DNA of 64,000 nucleotides. Origin: Syngnathus acus (Eukaryota > Chordata > Actinopteri > Syngnathiformes > Syngnathidae). The position numbers and the translations under genes are program-made. The DNA lies in contig NC_051108.1 in NCBI RefSeq assembly GCF_901709675.1, positions 7,486,631 through 7,550,630 of the forward strand, given 5' to 3'. Below, piece by piece: positions 20,001 to 31,810 of the stretch; within the stretch, counting starts at the first letter, position 1, and every line of letters starts with the position of its first letter. The notes beneath the pieces were generated by a model, which had not been told where the DNA came from, did not search any database, and saw nothing but the letters and a program-made list of their open reading frames with translations.

Positions 20001-23000
20001 CCTGAATTTTTAACACAGTCCCTACCCCTCGGGCAAGTTAAGCACGGTGGATTTTGTGCAGTTGGTCTCGATGGTGACGATGGGCTGCTGACACTGTCTG
20101 CTCTTCCAGTGGAACGGGGCGGCCTGGAGAAGGGCGGGGCAGGGAGTTGATGAATCGTCATTGGCTGAGAGGGGCAAAAAGGGCGGAGTCAGCGCAGATG
20201 TATGGGATAACATTCACATTATTACACTTGCTATGCATATACCACAGTGGTGCCTTGAGATTGCTAATTTATTCTGCGCTCATCTTTTGACATTGAACAA
20301 AAAATTTAATGTCTAAACTCTTCTCTGCTCATCAGTATGGTGCTAATAACTCTTTCAATCCATGGAATGCATTTCAAAAAACCCGAGGCAGCTTTCTCAT
20401 ATCTCAAGGCACCACTGTGAATCCAACTGAAGATCACGTGACCTTCGCAATATATATTTGGATGTGGGTTACATGCACACGTGACTTCTTACCGCTGTCT
20501 ATTTCTCCCCAGCGAAGCAGGCCAGAAAAACTGATGAGGAACTCGGAGGGATGCAGACTGTCCACGCACAAGTAGTAAGTCCCTCGCGCATATGAACACT
20601 GAGAGACACACACACACACACACACAGACACACACACATAAGCGCACACGGGGGCAACTTATCAGCAAGATGGCAGACAAGAAGGAAAAAAGAAGCACTG
20701 GAAGCCACAGGGAGGGGATGATGGATCAACTGATAGAGGCTCGGCTGAATGGAAGAGAGGCTAGCAGAGTGGAGTAAGTCAGGCGAGATAGACAAGACAA
20801 AGCAAAAAATAAATAAGAAATACCAGGAGAAGAGAGGAGCAGCAACAACGGTGATAAAGGAGACGACAAGGGAGGCGGGAGCGGGAGACGCGGACGTGTT
20901 TGGAATGACAAGCAGAATCGTCCCTATCCGAGCTGATATGCAAACGCTCGTCCACAGCCAAACATCTTGAGAGTGTACAAATAACTAAGGCAATCAAGGA
21001 CAAGCTTCAATATTAGCTTTCATTGCGTGGCCCGAGGGTTCTAAAAGTTTACACTGCCAATTTGCCATGAAATGTTTTCAGCAAAATCCTCCATCCTCGT
21101 CCCACAAATAAAAACATAGACAACCAATTATCCACAAGCGTGAATAAATGGTTGGATGGATCATCATCCGCCACTCAAAAAGGTTTGTACCTTAAGAAGA
21201 GACTTCTGGGCATGGTGTGGGTACATTTCGGGGTTGTGGAACACCAACAAGCGACTAGAAGGGGGAAAAAAAAATATTTCTCAAAAATCCCATTAAAAGG
21301 TTTTAGAATGAATGTGTGTTACCAGAAACATTTTGGAAAATCCTCCGATTCCACCCAGGCCTCTGGTAGGATGGGTTTGACGACAGGCTGTTTTACTACA
21401 CTTGGCGGTTCTGAAAAGTGATTAAATCCAATTTTATTTACATAGCATTCATTTCTTATTGGCAAGAAAAATGTTTATGCCTCAGCTTCTTTTCCAAGAT
21501 GACACCTAGTTAGTAGAGAAACAATTTGCAACAATTTACAGCATCCTTGCACAGGAACAGGATTTTAATGTCACATTGCCTGTGAAAACTCAGACAGCAC
21601 AACGCTTTCCGCCTAGTCAGTTATCATCAAACCGCTATCTTAAATGGACTGAGCGGAATTGGCCCGACTCCCACGTAATGGCGTCCTTACTCCCACTCGC
21701 CCACTTAAGATTTTACTCAAGGCATCTGGAGTTCGAGTCCTTCAGACATAGGCACACACCCGATCCAGTGAGCGCCGCGCACATACAACACACGGGCAAC
21801 GCAGTAGCTGACGCTTGAGGAACGGTCGCCCGTTCAGGTGTTACTAAGCAACTGAACGAGGGCAGAGGGAAAAACTGCCCGGCTGTCTAAAGGCGCCGTC
21901 TTCTTGTAAGCGTCTCGGCCGACTGAAGGAGGCGTGCAGCGGAAAGTGGGTGAGTTGAAAACTTTAAGTTAGCTTCCCAAGAGATGACGCAGAGCCTGGA
22001 AACTCTCTGTACCTTTTTTTTTTTTTTTAATTAAAACAACATTTACCTGGAAACTTTATTTACTGTAGGAAATGTAGAGAGCTGTTTGTGCATTAATTTG
22101 CCTGAAATTAAAGTGTGATCACTACTGCCACCTACTGTTGCAGATGTGCAATTAGACTAAAATTATTGCTCAAGTAATAAATTAGTTATGATGGCCAGAG
22201 TTGAACCTTGAAAATAATTCATAAGGTGGAATTTGTTGCGGAATGTTTTGACATTGTGTTAATCACTCTCTTTTAAATTGCAAAGTGGCAGCGTTTACCA
22301 ATGGACACGGCATCGTCGTCCTTCTTCTTGTCCTCGGTGGGAACCTGAAGGGACACATAGAGAGAGAGAAAGAGAAAAGGAGTGAGTAGTTGAGTTGTAA
22401 AAAAAAGCATGGAGGAGCGCAGCCCGGAGACGCGCCGTGCCGCAGACATCTCTGGTGACTCAGTGACAGCTGTGGCGGTGCGCCGTCCCCGATGATCACC
22501 GCGGGACAGCAGACAGGCTTTAATGTGACAAGGGCTGCTCCTCCCTTGCTGCTGCGCCACAACACCACCAGGGGAATAGCGCTGCTAATTTACTCTGACT
22601 GTCACTAACAGATGAAGAGTTATTATGTTGTTGTTTAGCATGTTAATTACATCCGGCTTGGGGGGGGGGGGGGGGGGGGGGTTACTCAACTGCTCCGATT
22701 TCATGTTCATTTGCCCGACAAATGATTCAATTTTCCTAATGAGTCATTAGCAAATTCCATCATATTGTGTCTCAGCGGGCAGGCGGTGTCACGTCACAAT
22801 AAAAAGAATTTTGACAAGAAAGTGACAATTTTTTTTGTCTAATGCCACTCACAGTTTGTTCACTGTAAAAGTAAACATAAAACAAAGACGATTACAAGTA
22901 GTATATTTAAAACGACCAAACAATGTTGCCTTGAGAATTGGCAAGCTTGGGAAACACCATTAACAAGAACGTTTAACTAATGGCTATTTAAATACAAATG

Positions 23001-26000
23001 GTGGAGCAACTCATGTAGATGTCATAATTCTCAAATGCATAATTTTATATGAAAAAAAAATTCTAAAAAAAAAAATCTCTATGAAAAATAACACAGTTAT
23101 TTACAGCGGAAGTAGAACTAGTTTGATTACTGCCTCCTGGTGGCCAAGACAGGCACTCATGAGGTATAAACAAATTCATTTCATTCTATTTAGTCATTGA
23201 GGAAAGCAATAATGTGTCCAAAAAAAAAAACGTTGTACCATAAGAGGAGGAGCTCTTGACGAAACGTCCTTGGCAACAAAAAGCGGAAAGCTTCCTGGGC
23301 AAGACTCTGATGACTCACATGTGAGTCACCGCTTATTTGCCTAATTTGCCTAAGTGTGTGTGTATGTGTGTGGACAGAAAACGAGCCTTGTGATTAGGAG
23401 GCACACTCCCGAACTTCGATGCAAAAGTCAGCAAGTATGAAATGAAAGTAGAATGTTGGTCAATACAGACCGCTGGTCTTACGTGACAGATCTCACATGA
23501 AAGACTCCTGAGGGTTTTTTTTTTTTTTAATCTGCTGCCTTCTGATTAGAAAGCTATTTTTTGTGACCAAATCACCGTCCTGGACCAAAAACTGGGAGAG
23601 AGACTATTTCTATAATCCCAGACTTCCTGGTGCTTTATTTGACAAAGCCAGCAGAGTTAAGTCTCTTCTCCCCGAGTGACTTTCTTGATAAGTTATAGTT
23701 CTCTCCACTGATGTTTTCCGATTCTTGAATGAAATAGTAAAGCAAAGTAAAAACGTTATCTATTTGGATTGGACCTCCAAGTAAACGAAATAGCGCGGAA
23801 AACCTTCGGTGATTAACCGCATTCCGAGAATAGCCGAGGTTAAGGCGGCGTGCTTGCTTGCATAAGGGGCCTAATTCTTGAAAGCACATTAAACATGGAC
23901 CGTAAGAACCATTGGGTGGTGTTCGGGGGGGGTATTAGCAATGTCATGTGACACCATCATCTTTTTCTGTTTTTAATCCCGACAAGGGAGGGTGGGTCCA
24001 CAGCACAGATGTTGAATCTTTGGCGAGAGTTAACAGAAGCAGGAGGGTGGGGGGTCTAAGAGGCAAAAAACACCTTCTCACATCAGCGACAACGGATGCA
24101 TGATCCGCCACGTGTGCACACACACTGAACGACAGCTTGTGCCCATGCTGCCCTGGTGTAACCTCGCTATAACTGGTCCCAGTTACACAAGAGGGCGATC
24201 CATCTCGACTATTCCTCAGTAGGCTGAGAGTGATGGGTAATAATAAGCCCCCCTCCTTCCCAGGAGAGATAGACACTGATGGCTCACCCTCTAATTGCAC
24301 TGCTTTTCCTTTGTTTTCCCCCTCTCCATCTGCACGATACGTAATTCTACATCTCGATTTCCTGCTCGGCGGCTTCTATTTTTCATTCACTTTGCTTTTC
24401 ATTAGCCGTAGCGCTGCCTTTGTGATTCCCGCGCTCTCTTTATTGTGGTGTTACCGCCCGCCTCGGTCTCCCGTCTATTGCTGGCTCCGTCTTTGGTGCA
24501 GATATGCCCCTCGGTCACTAGTGGCCTGGCTGGGGGGGGACGACAGAAGTGACTTTGAGACCGGGTGATGGCTGTCTTGTTGGCACTGACACAGAACGCC
24601 TACATGATGAGCTGTGCGTGGAAGCGAGGGCAAGAACTGACTTGTGAGGCCTCAAAATGATACAATTTAAAAAATTGCTATAGTCGAAACTGCCGATACC
24701 CCGCCATTGAATTCAAGGCATAAAAAAAATAAATGCCGCAATCACAAGTACCTCCACCTCCTCGACGAGGATTTCACTGTTAACCTCATTTTCGGGCGCG
24801 TCGGGGTTGACGGGCTCACGGCCTTCGTTCTCCGCTCCCTCGGGGATGGACTCCAGAGGGGGCGTGTAGGGCTCCTTCTTTGGGACGCTCCATTTGTTGG
24901 CCCTGACGTAACAATCGCGTATCATGAGAATGTACATCATGCGGCAAGCGCATCATACGCCGAGACGTTTGCGGCAATGGACTGTGTCGTCTACTGATGA
25001 GTCACGCGTCACATCTTTGTCTACAACGCTGGTGAAATGTATAAGATGGCAGATATGATTCATCCTTTGAAAATATGTCAGAGCACACACATGCACGCAC
25101 CATTCAGCGGAGGGGCTCGGAGGGCTCTTGACACGCTGCTCAATGAAGGGGCTGGCGATGCCGATGAACTCTTCAGGTTTGGACAAAGGAATGACTGTGA
25201 TAAGGGGGGAACACAAAACAGACAGAACGCCCACTCTTTATCTCGTTTCAGACAAGCGAGCCACTAATCTCACTCGTGAAATATTGTGGCTATCTTCCAA
25301 CGCCGTATAACCTCTCATGCACAGCTCCTCCTGATTTAGAATTTGCTTTGCTCTCCGCTCGTATTTATCCGTGACCTACGCCCCCCTCACAGAATTTCAC
25401 AAAATGCTATTCTCGTTCCCTTCCGCTTACTTTTCGGCTCATCTGTGATAATGGGCTTCTCGGGTTTCTTGCGGACCAGTTTCCACCGCGGCTCAGGCGG
25501 AGGCTGGTGCGGTAAGTCCAACGGGCACGTTCGGGTTTGGGTCAACAGGACCACGTGGCTGTGGCGCAAACACAGGTTGTAGCGACGGAGAGCCTCCGAG
25601 GAATCGGCCTGCGAGTTGGAATTTTACAACAGTCAGCTTTACAGGGAAAAAATATATATATATGAAAATTAAAATACATTTTACAACAATCAGCTTTACA
25701 GGGGAAAGAAAGAATATGAAAAATCAAAATCAAATAAATAATAATAAATAATAATGAACTAAATAAAAATACAATGAATGTTGAATGTTAAGTTGAATTT
25801 TTATGTTTAATTTTTATTAAGTGTCATTTCAAGCAGGTCACACTCATTCACAGCAACTAACCCGCACAATACGCACCATTTTTGTGTACACAAAAGGATC
25901 ATCGTGTAGCTGATTAGGATAGAAGCTGGCGCACACCACCGATTTGGGCTGGTCTGAGAAACATCAACGATAATAAATTCAGAGTGTCATTTAAAAAAAA

Positions 26001-29000
26001 AAAAATTGCATTTCTTAAATCAAGTTAATCTTGCTCGGCCACTCGATTCGAACCGTGTCGAGGTTATCTACAATCGGACCATCCCAAAGTGTATTCCGAG
26101 ATAAGAACTCGCTCGGGGACATAGGTTGTCCATTTAACAGGATCATATAGAGAGCCATGATGGGAGTGCTTCTGTGTTGCAATTTATAGAAATTTAATAT
26201 GGATTGGATATTCAGTACTACGAAAGGAGCAGCTGCCCTTTTACAATAAAACAGGTAGCTAGGATGAAATTATACAAGCCATATAATATAATAAAATTAT
26301 ATTGAGACAATTATCTTGTTATCTTGACGTCGCCATTATGCGACGAGCTCTTTGCCCGACCGCTGCTCCCTCTGCTGCTTTATTTATAGTTCGCCGCGTG
26401 AGGACGAGCCCACCCCTCGCGCTCCATAATACATGAGTTGAGGAAAACAGAAAGACGTCTCATCAGCAAAGCCACGCCAAAAGGTGGCATATGTCGAATT
26501 CTACGTTTGTGAGCTGACCTTTGTCTACGTCGTGATGGCTCCTGTGTTCTGTGTCCTGGTGATTCTTCTGATGCGCTTTCAAGCATTTGTGCACAAATGC
26601 CGGGATGTTGCCTTGCAAGAAATCCCACGTTTTTCTTCGGCACACATAGCTGGGAGGAGGGTGGAGAATCATATTTATTGCAAATTCGTAAGATTAACGT
26701 TGAAACGTGAGACTTACTTACTTTATTGGACTGATTTCCGGGATCCAGCCGGTAAGGTGGTGGATGAAGTTGAACTCGCCTATCTCGTCAGAGAGCTGTG
26801 ACATTTTACTGAGAGGGGAAAAACAAGTATGCATTCAAAAATATGATAAGATTACAATTCAAATAAATTATAACGCTTGCCATCTATGAACATTTTGAGA
26901 ACATTCAAGCACTCAATTTATGACGGTGTTTCCGTGGAAACAGATGGCCCCGATAAACTCTAATTGGCCCTCGTGGGAATTGTTGTGTCTCAGGGATGAG
27001 AACGGCAAATGGAAAAAAAAACACTGAAAAGTAGCCGGGGTCTGGGGGCCGCACGCCCAACTCGCCCCCCCCCACTTGCCGCAGGGGGCCAGAGGTCGCA
27101 GGCCCCCCCTTAATGGGGGCTGCAGTGGGCCAGGGGCCACAGGCCCCCATTGGGGGCTGCAGGGGTCACAGGCCCCTATTGGGGGCCACAGGGCCCACAG
27201 GGGCCGCAGGGGGCCAGTGGCAACACCCTGGAGGGGCTCAGGGGGATAAGCTCCCTGGAAACTCCTGGATTTTGGCAGTATAGCAACCCCAAAACCATTC
27301 ATTTCATCACTCAATTTCAACAGTTTTGTTAAAAAAATATTCCTGCTTGGTGGGCTACCAAGGTGAATATAATACAGTCAAGCCTTGGTTTTCGACCACA
27401 ATCCGTTCCAGAAGGCGGTTCGAAAAGCGAATCGGTCGAATTCCAAATCTATTTTTCCCATTACAAATAATGGAATTTTTTTTAAATTACATTTTTTCCG
27501 TTCCAAGACTTTTTTAAGCATTTTTTTCATTTGCGCATTTTTGTCCGATCGCGCAACTGCAGCGCACCGCCGAACGCGCAACCGTAGCGCGTCGCCGACC
27601 GCGCAACTGCACCGCGCTGGGGAAATTTAGAAAATATTTTTAAACTCCTGATGTACTTTCCAAAATTCAAGTGGACCTTTTGTCCGATCGCGCAACTGCA
27701 GCGCACCGCCGAACGCGCAAACGTAGCTGATCGTATTATTGTGACAGAGCCGTCGCTGAAATTTAGAAAATATTTTTAAAGTCCTGATGTACTTTCCAAA
27801 ATTTAAGTGGACCTCAGTGCGCAGGGAGCTTAATTTGGTCCGATCGCGCAACCGCAGCGCGCCGCGCGCTCACTGTCGCATTGCTTTAAGAGCGTATTTG
27901 TGTTCCGAGTTATAAGATGACGCTGCTCTCGAAGCAGTTCCTGATCCCGTTCGACTTGTCTATTTCCCTGGCACGATCCTCATCTTTTTTCTCTAAATCT
28001 TTCGCCATGCTGGCTAAAACTTTTGCTAATTAGGCAAATGAGTAGGCAAATGATGTGACGAAAGTAGCGCCAAAATGCTGCAGAAAATAAGGCGGCTGTT
28101 GTCGCAACACTGCTGCCAGCCGACCCCCCCCCATATAAAAACAATTTTCTCAACGGATCTACACGATTCACGAAAATGATACTCCCGACGGAAAAAAACA
28201 CGGAAATCCGCGGATCCGCGGAAGATTCTCATCCCTGGTGTCTGGTCCGCAGTCGTGGCACTGAAGGAAACGAATCCACTACAGAAGTTCATCAACTCAG
28301 CGTCAAAATACAACTTGGCCCAGGACACAAAAAATAAACTACACCACTATGATTTATGAATGCTTCAACGAGGGAGGGAGTTCTTTGTTTCCTGTCTGAG
28401 ATTAAAGATTAATTCGTCGGTCAACCTTCAGTAGACAGCGGGACACGCCATCGTGCTCCATCACTGACATGCCACCAACTTGGACTCAAGGTTGAGTCAG
28501 CAAAATATACTCGAGATTTAAAAACTCAACGACACTCACTTTCTGTTGACATCTCGACTGAGCGGCCTCGTGTTATTAACTTTGACGAGCGCCTTGGCCA
28601 GCAGCATGGGCCACAGCTCCGCCCGACAGCCGGACGCTGGCAGAAGCAGATTGTGGTCTTTGTCGAAGGGCATGAAATCATCCACCGTTATCTTCCGCCA
28701 GCGACCCTGAACGCACAGAGCAACAAACAAAATAGTGAACCACAAGTGCCGATGAAAACTCTCCAGCGTCCAGGTTGCGTTTATCGAGGGCAACTGGATT
28801 CGGAGTCGGGTCTACTTGACTTCCAAATGACTTCTCCTTACTCCAGTGGCTTTTGAGCCAAAGCTCACCTGATGAGAGTAGAATTGTGAAGTGTAAAAAA
28901 AAAAAAATAAAAAAAAAACAATGATCGTGTGGATTAAAAAAAAAAAAAAAAAAAAGACCATTGAAGAAGGAGATGCTCGAGGCAAGGAAACGAGCGGTTG

Positions 29001-30807
29001 ACGAGCGAACAATCAAGCCGAGGAGGCACTGGGAGCTCGATGCCGTCGCAATAACCATCTGGTGGCGTGCTGCGGTTGACACGGCGACCGCTGTTTCGTG
29101 GCTTTTCTTGTCAATGGAGTTGATGTATCACCACGCTTCTATTGTGAATGTATCACGCAATTTTAATTGCGTCGGGGAGATCCCTACGGCATTTGGGATC
29201 CTTCACTCACCATCCAGAAGAGTCGAACCAGGTATTTCCCGTAGCAGTTGAAGAGCGGCACGTGGCCTTTCCCCGTCTTGCACAGCGAGTAGATGTGCTC
29301 CCAAGGTTTCCAGTCATGCTGCTCTGAAGCTTCAGGGTGGTGGAAGACTTTCCAAACGATGTAGATCTCACTGATCATCCACCTCATCAGCTTAGGGAGG
29401 GAAAGAGAGAACAATATGTCCATTTACAAACACTGGCAGTGAGTGAGTGTTTTTTTTTTTTTTTTAACTTGTCTCAACAGTGACTCATAAAGTATTTAAG
29501 ATAATTGATGGCTCGTGTTTATTTACCTCACTGCCAAGTAGATGGTGGTTGGAGGTCACCAGGTCAAAGCTATGTGTGTTCTCAACAACTGTGGGCACCT
29601 AAATTAAAACACATGGGCGGAAATGAGTCCGTTCATACGACACGGAGTTGCGCCACAATCACAGCTTACCGTTTTCAAGCTAACACCAATGTGTGTCCTA
29701 CTTAACACGGAGGGGGAGGGGCTTTGCCGGTCTAGCCTCTCCGTGATACTCCCCCGACTGCCAAACCTGCGATGAACATTCTACCAGCCACCTTAATAGA
29801 CTCCAATGAATGTCTAATTAAATATTAACAGCTGTGTTAGCTAATGGCAACAGAGATCAACTGAGGGTCAAGGGTGGCTATGTTTAACGGGTGGGAGACG
29901 ACCTCAACGCTTCCGTCGATAAAATAGGCTTTAGAAATCCCAGATGAAGAGAGACGGCATCGCGGAAAGCGATTGGCCTCGGCTCCCCGTCGCAGGGATT
30001 TAATTAAACTCTATTGACAGCGGTAGAGAAAAGGACGATTGCGATCTGGCAATGACTTATTCAAAGAGACGAAAAACTAGAAAGGCTTTAGGAATTTCGC
30101 AATACCAATGTAGGATGTGGAACTGAAATGTGTTGTAATTAAAACATCATGTGGGAGTGGCACTAGAAAGGTGTTTAGGTTTACCATGCTGCAGAGAAAC
30201 TCTGTAGGGCGCCTCCAGTACTCCACATTCAAAGATGCCGGAAGGCTAATTTTCCCCTCTGGATCCTCAAAGAACAGCTGTAACTAAAAACAAAATGTAC
30301 ATACAATGCAGCTAATGTCATTATTTAATTAGTGTTCCGCTTAAGTGTAACAATCTTTACATTTGGAGGGGGAGGCTTCTTTGAATCTTCTGGTGCTTTT
30401 CCCGAGTCCCATTTCTCCCTGTCGACATCCCCGTCATTCCACTCGGGCCACACATCCTCCAGGCTATCCACGGATATGGTGGGTGCTGAACATACTCTGA
30501 AATTGGGAAAAGACATGAGTCAGACTTTTTTCTCCAGAGTCTGTCAGCAGTTTCTGTTTGCTCTCATTGGGTTAGTAAACTTGGTGAGGGAGTGAAATAT
30601 TTGAAGGAAGGTTGCTACTTACAGTTCAACACCAAACTGCAAATGTATGAATTGACAGGAAAATAGACAAAAAACTCTCCTAAATATTATGCTTATGCTT
30701 AAATTTGTTAGTGTCTGCATTACAGAATAAAAACCAACTTACTCTACTGGCACGTCGGATATTTTGCTGGAAGTGGACTCCTTTTTCTTGAGCTGAGCTT
30801 TGGACAT
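11011..30807 (-). CDS. adgb: Androglobin (calpain-like, permuted globin, IQ), 34 exons
   Basis: Exons 5'-3': 30743-30807, 30361-30496, 30185-30283, 29527-29598, 29211-29390, 28540-28706, 26722-26808, 26519-26649, 25877-25953, 25431-25608, 25101-25194, 24752-24902, 22299-22344, 21323-21410, 21191-21254, 20493-20598, 20026-20164, 19513-19627, 19199-19366, 18967-19105, 18739-18873, 17826-17919, 17214-17337, 16962-17111, 16687-16874, 16355-16584, 15851-16008, 15403-15505, 13998-14140, 13109-13264, 12576-12666, 12389-12506, 11233-11416, 11011-11145. Phases agree and total 1436 aa (human about 1667). A calpain-like region spans about 65-440 ([32 protein letters not shown]). The permuted globin spans 627-885, with His in ENWHVQK as likely proximal ligand. 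The IQ motif ([15 protein letters not shown], about 795) interrupts it. A charged coiled coil ends the protein. Androglobins act in cilia and sperm. The exon 23 donor and exon 20 donor are uncertain. Confidence 0.93.
11908..12026. repeat. (GT)n and (CA)n microsatellites
   Basis: (GT)12 lies at 11908-11932 and an imperfect (CA)n at about 11999-12026, in opposite purine orientation about 70 bp apart. They are in the adgb intron between 11416 and 12389. Confidence 0.9.
16362..16414 (-). repeat. Coding (GAG)n run: poly-Glu in adgb exon 26
   Basis: An imperfect GAG/GAA trinucleotide run inside adgb exon 16355-16584 encodes about 17-20 consecutive Glu, broken by one Arg near its start (NEEREEEE). 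It directly follows the segment [10 protein letters not shown], and the exon ends with PSG. The frame is kept. Length is likely to vary between individuals. Confidence 0.88.
20245..20417. mobile_element. Palindromic MITE, copy A
   Basis: The ends read CAGTGGTGCCTTGAGAT and, inverted, ATCTCAAGGCACCACTG. The 173-bp interior has no coding capacity. It lies in the adgb intron between exons 20026-20164 and 20493-20598. The same ends occur at 45228-45370. A 17-bp terminal inverted repeat and a short interior fit a non-autonomous DNA element; no clear target duplication was seen. Confidence 0.7.
20607..20642. repeat. (CA)n microsatellite
   Basis: An interrupted (CA) tract lies right beside the acceptor side of adgb exon 20493-20598, only about 9 bp from the exon. 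Confidence 0.85.
22345..24751. other. Longest adgb intron, no gene seen
   Basis: This 2.4-kb intron lies between adgb exons 24752-24902 and 22299-22344. It contains a 22-nt G-run (22660-22681) and scattered A/T runs. Short open frames here lack splice sites in phase or recognisable domains. The flanking exon phases already match (0 to 0), so no coding exon is required. Confidence 0.6.
22660..22681. repeat. Poly-G tract (22 nt)
   Basis: An uninterrupted run of 22 G lies on the plus strand inside an adgb intron, so it is a C-run in the transcript. It could form a G-quadruplex on one DNA strand, and its length may be an assembly artefact. Confidence 0.85.
27015..27260. repeat. GC-rich minisatellite
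   Basis: Imperfect tandem copies of a roughly 24-bp unit of the type GGGGGCTGCAGGGG...CACAGGCCCC. Both arms contain GGGCC/GGCCC complements, so single strands could fold. Confidence 0.75.
27370..27870. repeat. Unclassified repeat with three tandem units
   Basis: The head is CAGTCAAGCCTTGGTTTTCG, like the ends of common fish DNA repeats. It is followed by three units starting near 27540, 27678 and 27838. Each has TCCGATCGCGCAACTGCAGC or a close variant, and two have AAATTTAGAAAATATTTTTAAA with GATGTACTTTCCAAAATT. It is nested in the hAT-like element at 26991-28237. Confidence 0.65.
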
Positions 30808-31038
30808 TATGTGTCAAGCAAATCCCCCGTCGTGATACGTCCTTCAAAATGGGCCTTTTACCCTGCAAAGTTGTTTAGACTAGCCAGTCATGATGAATTC
30901 TCTAAAGCCATAAGCTACAAATGACCGTCCTGTGGAGTAAATGAACCGAATGGACATTTTAAGCTAACACTCGTTTGAATATTGAGACTGGTGACAGGTG
31001 GCTAACGGTAGTTAAACGCAACGTGAGGCCAAACTCAC

Positions 31039-31102
31039 TTTGTACGCTCGCCGACACTTTACTGGAAATGGACTCCTTATTTTTCATTTGTGGCGCTGGC
31101 AT
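31039..31102 (-). other. Duplicated adgb first-exon-like sequence
   Basis: On the minus strand an ATG at 31100-31102 opens MPAPQMKNKESISSKVSASVQ and runs to a GTGAGT donor. It resembles real exon 1, [21 protein letters not shown] with a GTAAGT donor; the nucleotide core AAGGAGTCCAyTTCCAGyAAA is shared. It is 64 nt long against 65 nt in exon 1, so splicing to exon 2 would shift the frame. An acceptor (TTTGCAG) at 30863 could join it to exon 1, where the frame meets TAA at once. It may act as an upstream 5' exon with a uORF, or be a decayed duplicate. Confidence 0.55.
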
Positions 31103-31213
31103 AACGTATAAAGATTTAATCGAACTTTAAAGTTGTGTTTATCTTCTGATGAGCTAGCATGCCATAGGTGTGTGCATTATCCTTTGCGGTCCAGCTCTGA
31201 ATTGTTTCCCCGA

Positions 31214-31272
31214 ATTGCCATGGTAACAAAGGCAGAGTCTTGAGTTTTACGTTTGTTGATGTTTACGGAAGT
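31214..31272 (-). promoter_or_regulatory. RFX X-box and forkhead sites upstream of adgb
   Basis: On the adgb strand 31214-31227 reads GTTACCATGGCAAT, one mismatch from the RFX X-box GTnRCCnnRGYAAC. TGTTTAC at 31260-31266 (GTAAACA on the adgb strand) is a forkhead core, followed by an ETS-like CGGAAGT (31266-31272). They lie 110-170 bp upstream of the extra first exon and 400-460 bp upstream of the adgb ATG. RFX plus FOXJ1 is the classic motile-cilium control pair, which fits androglobin. Binding is inferred from sequence only. Confidence 0.55.
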
Positions 31273-31808
31273 CTGGCTTTTTTAAAATGATGAACAAATA
31301 ATTACATTAGAATAACAATGCTACTGACATTTTGCACAATTAATGTCTATTTTTAATTCGTTATATTTGACTGGCTATAATAATTAAAAATATTTTCACA
31401 ATTGAGAATATTTTTCATTTAATTTTATTTTTCTGTTGAAAAAAACATTTAATATGTATTGCTACAGACAAAACGTTTCATATAACTAACAATGTTGTAT
31501 TGTAAAAAATCCACTCCAAAGTAAAAACACATAAGATAAATACAATTTAATCTAGACAGCATGAGAACATTTAACAATACCGGCAGACAATATACATCAG
31601 TAAAAATGTTTATTCTCCTCGCCGTATTTTCACATATAATATAATTAGATGTACAAAACATGTTCATATTTTTTAATATCGGATATTAAACAATGCATGA
31701 GCGCTGAGTCATTTTATTATGCACATTGCGTATCAGATATATCCTTAGCTCCACTTTCAGCTTCCTAAAATACAAGTGTTTGTCTTTAAGTGTTCAAAAC
31801 AATGTATG
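31273..31808. other. AT-rich intergenic stretch between adgb and Tc1
   Basis: About 540 bp upstream of the adgb promoter motifs, very AT-rich. No gene, repeat family or conserved motif was recognised. Confidence 0.5.
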
Positions 31809-31810
31809 TA

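Larger units (their letters stand above)
26991..28237. mobile_element. hAT-like DNA transposon, non-autonomous, with nested repeats
   Basis: The left end reads CAGGGATGAGAACGGC, and the right end reversed gives CAGGGATGAGAATCTTCC, so the TIR is at least 12 bp. Both sides are flanked by GTGTCT (26985-26990 and 28238-28243), a 6-bp target duplication. There is no transposase ORF. Inside are a GC-rich minisatellite (27015-27260) and a second repeat (27370-27870). The element fills most of the adgb intron between 26808 and 28540. Confidence 0.75.
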
